Shown one piece after another: positions 1 to 5,171 of a stretch of 5,171 nucleotides of DNA. The DNA is from Actinomycetota bacterium (GTDB lineage: Bacteria; Actinomycetota; Actinomycetes; S36-B12), in NCBI GenBank assembly GCA_016870425.1, contig VGBQ01000178.1, positions 1-5,171 of the forward strand, given 5' to 3'. The notes under the pieces are model-generated. The model did not search any database, was not told the origin of the DNA, and saw only the letters and a program-made list of their open reading frames with translations. A program made the translations under genes and the position numbers. Position 1 is the stretch's first letter. Each line of letters starts with the position of its first letter.

Positions 1-1083
1 CCCCACGGCCGTCGCGAGATCGACCAGTGGCGTGCCGGGCAACGCCGCACCCATGGCCTGGACATTGGCGTAGGACGACGTGCGCAGTCGCACCCGCCAC
101 GGGGTGACCCCGCCCGTGGAGACGACGTAGGCCCCGCTCGGGCCCATCGCGGATTCGAGCACGGCGTACGCCGACCCCTCGGGTGCGCGCACCACCTTGG
201 GCAGTCGGACGTCGACCGGGCCGGAGGGGACCCGCGCCCAGCAGGCGGCGATCACATCGAGGTCCGCGAGGACCTGCTCGGCGAGCACCTGATAGCGGGT
301 CAGTGCGTCCCCCTGCTCTGAGGTGATCACGCGGAGCACATCGCTGAGATCGGCGTAGGCCAGCGACGGTGCGTCGCGGCGCAGGTCCTCGTCGAGACCA
401 CTCGCCCGGGCCACGGGACCGCCTACGCTCCAGCGCACCGCCGAGGATCGATCCATGACGGCGATGTCGGCTGGCACAGTGCGCGTCAGCGCGTCGAGGA
501 TGACCGGCACAGCCTCTCGCGTCACGTCGATGGCGTGCTGGATCTGCTCGCCCCATCCATCGGGTGCGTCGATTGCCAGGCCGCCGATGCGCGTCACCAT
601 GGGATGCACGCGGCCTCCGGTCATGGTCTCCAGGCAGCCCAGCCACGCCTCGCGCGCGGCGATGCCGGGTGCTCCCGCGACCGGGACCCCGCGAGGCGGC
701 ATGGTCACGGCACCGGCGAGGTGCAGGAGTGCGGCCGATGCGCGAGTGATCTCCACGAGCAGGGTGCGCAGCCACACGGCACGCGAGGGCACCTGCAGTC
801 CGAGGAGTTCCTCGATGGCCGTCGCGAGCGCGACCTCCGACACGGCCGCGCCGAGCCAGTCATGGCGGTTGGCAAGCATGAGGGCCTGGCGGTATTCCCG
901 TGCCTCGAGGAGCTTCTCGGCACCGCGGTGCAGCAGGCCCGGCTCGGGATCGGCGCTCACGACGTGATCGCCGTCGAGGCGACATCGCAGGCGCAGTGCA
1001 CCGTGCCCCGACGGATGCAGGTCACCGAGGTCGAGGGTGATGTCCGCCGGTGCCATCCCGGTGCCGACGGTCGCCTCGGTCAT
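1..1083 (-). CDS. NuoD-like protein (complex I 49-kDa subunit family), 3' end cut by window
   Basis: The minus strand reads open for 361 codons from ATG at 1083 to base 1; by comparison with NDUFS2 roughly 10 residues are missing. Similarity to NuoD/NDUFS2 runs the whole length: HPSGHG (23-28, family HPAAHG), GLLHRGAEKL (49-58), YRQAL followed by NRHDW (64-76), EITR (111-114), GGRVHP and RIGG (157-168), GGPVARASG (221-229), DLRRDAP (233-239), and a C-terminal AYVVSTGG (318-325) matching the family VYLVSDG stretch. NuoD forms the quinone cavity next to cluster N2 of NADH:quinone oxidoreductase. His27 and Arg73 align with quinone-site His59 and N2-linked Arg105 of bovine mature numbering. The quinone-ligating Tyr108 is Trp76 here, and the partner Asp160 appears lost. 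The gene leads its own transcript with no nuoC before it, so it is probably a divergent paralogue rather than the main nuoD. Family assignment is strong; participation in a working complex I is uncertain. Confidence 0.9.
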   Translation of the reverse strand, partial: MTEATVGTGMAPADITLDLGDLHPSGHGALRLRCRLDGDHVVSADPEPGLLHRGAEKLLEAREYRQALMLANRHDWLGAAVSEVALATAIEELLGLQVPSRAVWLRTLLVEITRASAALLHLAGAVTMPPRGVPVAGAPGIAAREAWLGCLETMTGGRVHPMVTRIGGLAIDAPDGWGEQIQHAIDVTREAVPVILDALTRTVPADIAVMDRSSAVRWSVGGPVARASGLDEDLRRDAPSLAYADLSDVLRVITSEQGDALTRYQVLAEQVLADLDVIAACWARVPSGPVDVRLPKVVRAPEGSAYAVLESAMGPSGAYVVSTGGVTPWRVRLRTSSYANVQAMGAALPGTPLVDLATAVG

Positions 1084-1089
1084 GCGGGC

Positions 1090-1095
1090 AGCATG
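1090..1095 (-). promoter_or_regulatory. Possible -10 box for the NuoD-like gene, leaderless type
   Basis: Read on the minus strand, CATGCT is followed by six bases (GCCCGC) and then the ATG at 1083. This resembles the actinobacterial leaderless arrangement TANNNT-N6/7-RTG with one mismatch (C for the first T). No Shine-Dalgarno sequence precedes the ATG and no clear -35 is visible, so the call rests on spacing and on the same layout at two other starts here. Confidence 0.4.
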
Positions 1096-1111
1096 CCAGA
1101 GTGGAGGCATG
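1092..1111. repeat. Perfect 6-bp inverted repeat in the divergent promoter
   Basis: CATGCC (1092-1097) and GGCATG (1106-1111) are perfect inverted arms around an 8-base spacer. The dyad spans the plus-strand -10 candidate and start codon and overlaps the minus-strand -10 candidate. It could be an operator for a dimeric regulator, or a chance result of the ATG context. Confidence 0.4.
1097..1102 (+). promoter_or_regulatory. Possible -10 box for the PH-MidA operon, leaderless type
   Basis: CAGAGT lies exactly six bases before the ATG at 1109, again (C/T)ANNNT-N6-ATG. A GGAGG at 1103-1107 is only one base from the ATG, too close to act as a normal ribosome binding site, so a leaderless transcript is the simpler reading. 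No convincing -35 is seen. Confidence 0.4.
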
Positions 1112-1606
1112 GACCCGGCCGCCGATGCATTCGCACCGCCCGCCGCGGGCTGGACCCCCGTGTCGTCGCGTCTGGCCACGGCACGGCGCATCACCCTCGC
1201 GCTCGCCTTTGTCGTCGTCGCCGCAGTGGGAGTCGTGCTTGCCTGGACGCCGCTGCCCCGCGGGTGGCTGATCGGGTACGCCGTCGCCGCACTCTCGGTC
1301 CTGGTGTGGGCATGGTGGATCATCGGGCGGCGGGTGCGCTCCTTCGGCTTCGCCGAACGTGACGATGACCTGCTCGTCGTCAGCGGCGTGCTCATCCGGC
1401 GCCTGGTGATCGTCCCCTATGGACGCATGCAGATGGTCGACCTGAGAGCCGGGCCCCTCGACCGCCGACTGGGCATCGCGACCGTCCAACTGCACACGGC
1501 GGCCGCCACGACCGACGCGGCAATCCCGGGGCTGCTGCCCGCAGACGCTGCGGCGTTGCGCGACCGACTCGCGGCGCGCGGCGAGGAGAGGACCTCCGGG
1601 CTGTGA
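1109..1606 (+). CDS. Short bacterial-PH-domain membrane protein (YdbS-like)
   Basis: This 165-residue protein has two hydrophobic segments (about 28-46 and 53-72) followed by a bacterial PH domain (bPH_2 type, about 78-156). The domain carries the typical pattern of a short strand ending in SGVLIRR, a basic turn, then PYGRMQMVDL and a G-L-D-R-R-LGIATVQLHTA core. The layout and length match the YdbS half of YdbS/YdbT pairs. In Bacillus that pair sits in a stress-induced operon reported to protect against a bacteriocin (amylocyclicin); the molecular role is unknown. I chose ATG 1109 because the hydrophobic and PH parts need nothing upstream and an upstream in-frame start at 1037 would overlap the divergent gene. 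The stop overlaps the next start by four bases (GTGA), so the two proteins are probably made together and may interact in the membrane. Confidence 0.85.
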   Translation: MDPAADAFAPPAAGWTPVSSRLATARRITLALAFVVVAAVGVVLAWTPLPRGWLIGYAVAALSVLVWAWWIIGRRVRSFGFAERDDDLLVVSGVLIRRLVIVPYGRMQMVDLRAGPLDRRLGIATVQLHTAAATTDAAIPGLLPADAAALRDRLAARGEERTSGL

Positions 1607-2910
1607 CCCAGCCCCGACGCACCAACCCGCTGAGCCCGCTGGTCCAGGCGGCACCGGCCATGCCCGCGGTCGCGCTCTTCCTGATCGGACCGGGTGCGGG
1701 TCTGGTCGAGCGGAGCGGCGTACCCCTCGCGGTGGTCGTCGTGGCGGGTGCGGTGCTCGGCTACGCGGTGTTTGTCGGCGTGGCATGGCTGGCCTGGTGG
1801 CGGCGGACCTTCTGGATCGATGCCGACGGCGACCTGCGCCTAGATTCGGGGTTGCTCCAGCGCTCGGCGCGCAGACTGCAGCTCTCGCGGCTGCAAAGCG
1901 TCGACATTGTGTCGCCCTTCGTCGCGCGGCTAGCCGGTCTGGTCGAGGTGCGCGTGGAGGTGGCGGGTGCGGGTGACTCGCGCATCCTGCTGCGCTACCT
2001 CGCCCGAGCCGAAGCCGATGAGTTGCGCGGTCACATCCTCGAGCTCGCCCGACGCGAGGGGGAGGCAGAGTCGGCGCAGCCTGACGGGGGCGGCTTGGCC
2101 GACCCGCCGGGCCCGGCCGAAGTCCTGGCAGCGGTGCCCGCCAGACGCCTCCTTGCCGGACTGCTCCTGCGGTCGGCGACGGCCGGCCTGCTGGTCGCGA
2201 CCGTGCTGCTGCTGGTCGTCACGGCGTTCACCCAGGGACCCGCCGGAATCCTGCTCGCCCTCGTCACCGGTGGCTTGCCCATCCTCTCGGTGGTGACGGA
2301 GTTCCTCGCCAACTACGGCTTCAGGATCGCTCGCGTGCCGGAGGGGCTGCGGATCCAGCGGGGGCTGCTCAGCACCCAGTCCCGCACGATCCCGCCCGAT
2401 CGAGTCCACGCACTGTCGATCATCTCGCCGCTGCTCTGGCGCCGCTGGGACTGGGTGCGTGTCAGCGTCACGATCGCCGGGGTCGAGGGCGATGACGTGC
2501 GCCCCGACGTGCTCATCCCCGTTGCCCCGCGCGCGCAAGCCCTGCGACTCATCGCCGAGGTGCTGCCCGACGTCGATGTCGACGCGCTGGCCTTCGTGAG
2601 CGCTCCCGCGCCCGCGCGCTGGCGCTCACCGCTCGCGTGGCGCCTGCTGGCCTGTGCGATCACCCCGCAGGTCATCGCCACCCGCTCGGGGCGGTTGACC
2701 CGCAGGACATCGCTGGCTCCCCACGCGCGAGTCCAATCGGTGCGCGTCACCCAGGGACCCTGGGAGCGGAGTCTGGGGCTCGCGTCGCTGCACGCTGACG
2801 TCGCCCCCGGCCCGGTCTCGCTGACCGGCCGGCATCTCGCCGAGGGACAGGTGCGTCCGCTCGCACAGGAGGAGACCGACCTCATGCGCCGCGCCCGGCT
2901 GCTGCGATGA
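1603..2910 (+). CDS. Long multi-PH-domain membrane protein (YdbT-like)
   Basis: This 435-residue protein pairs with the preceding short PH protein. Visible parts are two N-terminal hydrophobic helices (about 20-36 and 42-65), a first PH domain (about 70-148, with DSGLLQRSARRLQLSRLQSV), a polar Gly/Pro/Glu linker (150-175), two further helices (about 186-208 and 213-232), a second PH domain (about 240-322, IQRGLLSTQSRTIPPDRVHA), and a third PH-like repeat (about 355-415, SGRLTRRTSLAPHARVQSV). Each repeat has the LQSV/VHAL/VQSV strand followed by a W/L-rich helix and a V-V-G/A-G end. The third repeat lacks a preceding helix pair, so the protein has four likely membrane helices, fewer than I expect for some YdbT relatives. 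Start is GTG 1603, with a purine-rich GAGAGGA at 1586-1592 about ten bases upstream. The stop overlaps the methyltransferase start (ATGA). Biochemical function is unknown; scaffolding at the membrane is a guess. Confidence 0.85.
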   Translation: MTQPRRTNPLSPLVQAAPAMPAVALFLIGPGAGLVERSGVPLAVVVVAGAVLGYAVFVGVAWLAWWRRTFWIDADGDLRLDSGLLQRSARRLQLSRLQSVDIVSPFVARLAGLVEVRVEVAGAGDSRILLRYLARAEADELRGHILELARREGEAESAQPDGGGLADPPGPAEVLAAVPARRLLAGLLLRSATAGLLVATVLLLVVTAFTQGPAGILLALVTGGLPILSVVTEFLANYGFRIARVPEGLRIQRGLLSTQSRTIPPDRVHALSIISPLLWRRWDWVRVSVTIAGVEGDDVRPDVLIPVAPRAQALRLIAEVLPDVDVDALAFVSAPAPARWRSPLAWRLLACAITPQVIATRSGRLTRRTSLAPHARVQSVRVTQGPWERSLGLASLHADVAPGPVSLTGRHLAEGQVRPLAQEETDLMRRARLLR

Positions 2911-3857
2911 CCCCCGTGACCTGGTCGCGCGCCTGGCGCGACGCGGCCCGGGGCTTCTGGGCCCGTGAGGAGCCGGGCGGCCACTTCACGACATCGGCGA
3001 GCGCCCTCGTCGCAGATCGGCTCGCGGCGATCGTCCATGAGGTCGACACCCGCCTGGGGCACCCGCGATCACTGGCCATCGTCGACATCGGTTGCGGCGA
3101 CGGGCATCTGCTGTCGCTGGTGCGCGAGCGGTGCGATGGGCTTGGTGCACGGGCCCGCTGGATCGGGGTCGACCTGCGGCCCGTGCGGATCGATGGCGTG
3201 GAGTCGGTGGTCGCCGAGTCTCCCTGCGACCTCGCCGGAGCGCCGTGGACGGGTGTGGTGATGGCGCACGAGTGGCTCGATGAGATCCCCTGCGACGTAG
3301 TCGAGCGAGATGCACGCGGCGTGGACCGAGTCGTCCTGGTCGGTTGCGACGGTGTCGAGATGCTCGGACCGTCCATCGACGATGACGACGCCTGTCGCAG
3401 CGTCGGTGTCGATGCTGCGAGGGTGCGCGCGTGGCTGCGGCTGTGGTGGCCACTGCGCGAGCCCGGCGATCGCGCCGAGATCGGTGAGCCCCGCGACCGC
3501 GCCTGGTGCTGGATGAGCGACCTGGTCGGCGCGGGCACGGCCATCGCCACGGACTATGGCCATGTGCGCGCGGAGCGCGATGCACTGCACCATCACGGCA
3601 CCCTCTCCGCCTATCACGCGGGCCGACTCACCCGGCCGATTCCGGATGGGTCGATGAACCTCACCGCGCATGTCGCGGTGGACTCCTGTGCTGCTGCGCG
3701 GAGGGGTACGTCGATCACCCTGCAGCGGGACGAGGTGCCGTCCTCGCCCTTCGGTCAGGGTGATTCCGCGGCCGACGTCGAGCGCTACTTCGCCGCGCTG
3801 CGGCTCCGGGACCCGGCCCGGCTGGGTGGCGTCGCCTGGCTGCGCTGGGACGTGTAG
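2907..3857 (+). CDS. SAM-dependent methyltransferase, MidA/NDUFAF7 family
   Basis: This 316-residue protein has the hallmarks of the MidA family (Methyltransf_28, formerly DUF185) in order: GGHFTTS (24-30) at the N-terminus, a SAM-binding motif I VDIGCGDGHLL (59-69), an acidic end of strand 2 (GVDLRP, 87-92), AHEWLDEIPCDVV (120-132; family N/H-E-hydrophobic-hydrophobic-D-x-hydrophobic-P), a TDYGH strand (215-219), GTLSAY (231-236), and NLTAHVAVDS (251-260; family DLTAHVDF). It is somewhat shorter than mitochondrial NDUFAF7, which uses SAM to symmetrically dimethylate an arginine of NDUFS2 during complex I assembly. No membrane segment or signal peptide is seen, so it is probably cytosolic. 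It is coupled to the PH-protein gene by a 4-bp ATGA overlap and has no ribosome binding site of its own close to the ATG. The substrate is not shown by the sequence; the divergent NuoD-like protein is the obvious candidate. Confidence 0.88.
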   Translation: MTPVTWSRAWRDAARGFWAREEPGGHFTTSASALVADRLAAIVHEVDTRLGHPRSLAIVDIGCGDGHLLSLVRERCDGLGARARWIGVDLRPVRIDGVESVVAESPCDLAGAPWTGVVMAHEWLDEIPCDVVERDARGVDRVVLVGCDGVEMLGPSIDDDDACRSVGVDAARVRAWLRLWWPLREPGDRAEIGEPRDRAWCWMSDLVGAGTAIATDYGHVRAERDALHHHGTLSAYHAGRLTRPIPDGSMNLTAHVAVDSCAAARRGTSITLQRDEVPSSPFGQGDSAADVERYFAALRLRDPARLGGVAWLRWDV

Positions 3858-3880
3858 CGCCGCGGGCAGGTGGCTGCGTC

Positions 3881-3886
3881 TACGCT
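3881..3886 (+). promoter_or_regulatory. Leaderless-type -10 box before the DUF2520-panC operon
   Basis: TACGCT fits TANNNT exactly and is followed by GCCGAC and then GTG at 3893. This is the classic actinobacterial leaderless layout. The 35-bp gap after the methyltransferase stop (3855-3857) holds no Shine-Dalgarno and no clear hairpin terminator, so read-through from the upstream operon remains possible alongside this internal promoter. Confidence 0.55.
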
Positions 3887-3892
3887 GCCGAC

Positions 3893-4756
3893 GTGGTGAG
3901 CCCGCCCCCGCGCCTGCGTGTCGGTGTCATCGGCACCGGGCGTGCCGGAGCCGTGATCGGGTCGGCCCTGCGCAGGGCCGGTCACGATGTCGTGGCCTGC
4001 TCGGCGCGCGGAGACATCTCGCGAGTGCGCGCGGAGGCGCTCCTGCCGGGTGTGCCGGTCACAGTGCCCACCGACGTCGCTCGCTCGTGCGACCTGCTCG
4101 TGCTCGGCGTACCCGACGATGCCCTGCCTCAGGTCGTCGAGTCCCTGGCACCGCATGTGCATCCCGGACAGATCGTCATGCACCTGTCAGGGCGTCACGG
4201 CCTCGGTGTCCTGGCACCGATGGGTGATGTGATCGCCATCGCCGCGCACCCGGTGATGACCTTCACGGGCACAAGTCTGGACCTGGACCGACTCGACGAC
4301 TGCCCCTTCGGCATCACGGCGACGGCGGAGGGGTCCTCCATCGCCGCCGCGCTCGTCATGGAGATGGGCGGTGACCCGGTCGAAGTGGCCGATGAGCGGC
4401 GCACGATCTATCACGCGGCACTCGCGCACGGGGCCAACCACCTCGTGACACTGGTCGCCCAGACTCTCGACCTCCTGGCCGCAGCCGGTGTCGCCGACCC
4501 CGAGCGCATTGCGCGCCCACTCCTGACAGCCGCACTCGACAATGCGCTCCGCGAGGGCGATCGCGCCCTCACCGGACCGGTCGCTCGTGCGGACCACGCC
4601 ACGGTGCGCGCCCATGTCACCGGGATAGACGACGTCGGGGTGGAGCGCACCTATCGGGCACTCGCCCTGGCGACCGTCGATCGCGCGAGCGCGGCCGGCA
4701 CGCTGGCGACCGCCGACGCTGACATGCTTCGCTCGATCCTCGCGGAGGGGCCGTGA
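3893..4756 (+). CDS. Rossmann-fold / DUF2520 oxidoreductase-like protein, possible PanG-type ketopantoate reductase
   Basis: This 287-residue protein starts with an NAD(P)-binding Rossmann fold: VGVIGTGRAG (10-19), with Gly14, Gly16 and Gly19 of GxGxxG. The second strand ends VVACSARG (33-40) with no acidic residue and an Arg39, which suggests NADPH rather than NADH. The second half fits DUF2520: HLSGRHGL (97-104), HPVMTF (119-124), YHAALAHGANHLVTL (173-187) and ALTGPVARAD (225-234). The layout resembles 6-phosphogluconate dehydrogenase-like C-terminal helical domains. It overlaps panC by four bases, so a role in pantothenate synthesis is likely. From memory, the ketopantoate reductase PanG of Francisella and Enterococcus belongs to this kind of protein, which would make it the enzyme supplying pantoate to PanC; I could not verify that here. 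GTG 3893 is the start; the second codon is also GTG, so the exact initiator is ambiguous by one codon. Confidence 0.85.
   Translation: MVSPPPRLRVGVIGTGRAGAVIGSALRRAGHDVVACSARGDISRVRAEALLPGVPVTVPTDVARSCDLLVLGVPDDALPQVVESLAPHVHPGQIVMHLSGRHGLGVLAPMGDVIAIAAHPVMTFTGTSLDLDRLDDCPFGITATAEGSSIAAALVMEMGGDPVEVADERRTIYHAALAHGANHLVTLVAQTLDLLAAAGVADPERIARPLLTAALDNALREGDRALTGPVARADHATVRAHVTGIDDVGVERTYRALALATVDRASAAGTLATADADMLRSILAEGP
4744..4748 (+). promoter_or_regulatory. Ribosome binding site of panC
   Basis: GGAGG lies four bases before the GTG at 4753, inside the end of the DUF2520 gene. It supports this GTG as the panC start despite the overlap with the previous stop codon. Confidence 0.6.
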
Positions 4757-5171
4757 CGCTCGTGGTCGCGCGCACGCGAGATGAACTCGCGGCGGCGACC
4801 GGCCAGCCTGTGCCCACAGCTGTCGTCATGACGATGGGCGCGCTGCACGAGGGACATGCCGAGCTCATGCGCGAGGCACGACGACGGTTGCCGCCTCAGG
4901 GCCGGATCGTCGTCACCGACTTCGTCAATCCGACGCAATTCGGCGCGGGCGAGGACTTCGATCGATATCCGCGCACCCTGGAGGCGGACCTTGAGGTGTG
5001 TCGGATGCACGGTGTCGACATCGTCTTCGCGCCTTCTGTGGAGGAGGTCTACGGCGCCGGGGCACTCGGCATCAGCGTGCATCCGGGACCCCGCGGAGAC
5101 ATCCTCGAGGGTGCCAGCCGTCCCGGGCACTTCGCCGGCGTGCTCACCGTCGTGGGCAAACTGCTCCATCT
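4753..5171 (+). CDS. panC: Pantothenate synthetase (pantoate--beta-alanine ligase), 3' end beyond window
   Basis: PanC joins pantoate and beta-alanine with ATP, through a pantoyl-adenylate, to give pantothenate, the CoA precursor, in the cytosol. The first 139 residues, about half of a usual PanC, are present. Signatures are TMGALHEGH (27-35), containing the HIGH-like ATP-binding histidines His32 and His35, then FVNPTQFG (57-64) with the pantoate-binding Gln62, DFDRYPRT (68-75), and ILEGASRPGHFAGVLTVVGKLL (117-138, key residues Glu119, Arg123, His126). The usual Pro just before the TMGALHEGH motif is Met26 here. The N-terminus is short compared with mycobacterial PanC, but starting at GTG 4753 gives a GTGA overlap with the upstream stop and a suitable ribosome binding site. 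It is co-transcribed with the DUF2520 gene. Confidence 0.97.
   Translation, partial: MTLVVARTRDELAAATGQPVPTAVVMTMGALHEGHAELMREARRRLPPQGRIVVTDFVNPTQFGAGEDFDRYPRTLEADLEVCRMHGVDIVFAPSVEEVYGAGALGISVHPGPRGDILEGASRPGHFAGVLTVVGKLLH

Noticed and set aside
1037..1108. Upstream ATG at 1037 as start of the short PH protein
   Set aside because: It would overlap the divergent NuoD-like N-terminus by 47 bases and add 24 residues not needed by the fold; ATG 1109 has a promoter-like box at the right spacing.
455..1362. Long plus-strand open frames across the first kilobase
   Set aside because: They are antisense to the NuoD-like gene, rich in Arg/Ser/Pro/His with no recognisable motif, as expected of shadow frames in 70% GC DNA. 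The minus frame shows clear family similarity.
1930..2538. Minus-strand open frame of about 200 codons opposite the YdbT-like gene
   Set aside because: Composition is low-complexity Arg/Gln/Asp/Gly and it lies wholly inside a well-supported gene, with no upstream signal.
2867..2874. Strong AGGAGGAG as ribosome binding site of the methyltransferase
   Set aside because: It is over 30 bases from the ATG at 2907, and the nearer ATG at 2884 is in the frame of the PH protein, so it is coding sequence.
2882..3671. Several minus-strand frames opposite the methyltransferase
   Set aside because: Ser/Arg/Thr-rich shadows without motifs; the plus frame carries all MidA family motifs in order.
3858..3892. 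Transcription terminator between the methyltransferase and DUF2520 genes
   Set aside because: No stable GC hairpin with a T run can be drawn in the 35 bases.

Overview
The window is about 70% GC and densely coded. Many starts are GTG, stops and starts overlap (GTGA, ATGA), and some starts look leaderless. This points to a high-GC actinobacterium, most likely chromosomal rather than mobile DNA. I cannot name the genus. Six protein genes cover almost everything, two of them cut by the window edges. I found no RNA gene, transposon or CRISPR array.

Left part, minus strand (1-1083): a NuoD-like protein, the 49-kDa quinone-site subunit family of respiratory complex I. It starts at 1083, its last residues lie beyond base 1, and it is divergent in the quinone pocket. 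A 25-bp gap (1084-1108) separates its ATG from the ATG of a plus-strand operon, and holds two abutting promoter-like -10 boxes and a perfect 6-bp dyad.

Centre, plus strand (1109-3857): three genes joined by 4-bp stop/start overlaps. They are a short bacterial-PH membrane protein (YdbS-like), a long multi-PH membrane protein (YdbT-like), and a MidA/NDUFAF7-family methyltransferase.

Right part, plus strand (3893-5171): after a 35-bp gap with its own leaderless-type promoter come a Rossmann/DUF2520 oxidoreductase-like gene and panC (pantothenate synthetase, truncated by the window end). Their GTGA overlap points to pantothenate/CoA synthesis.

The most interesting reading is functional. In mitochondria NDUFAF7 dimethylates one arginine of NDUFS2, the NuoD homologue. 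Here a MidA-family gene lies in the operon divergent from a NuoD-like gene, and that NuoD-like protein keeps an arginine at the position aligned with the methylated one. The region may therefore encode a bacterial methyltransferase and its substrate, with two PH-domain membrane proteins as candidate partners. This is inference and untested.
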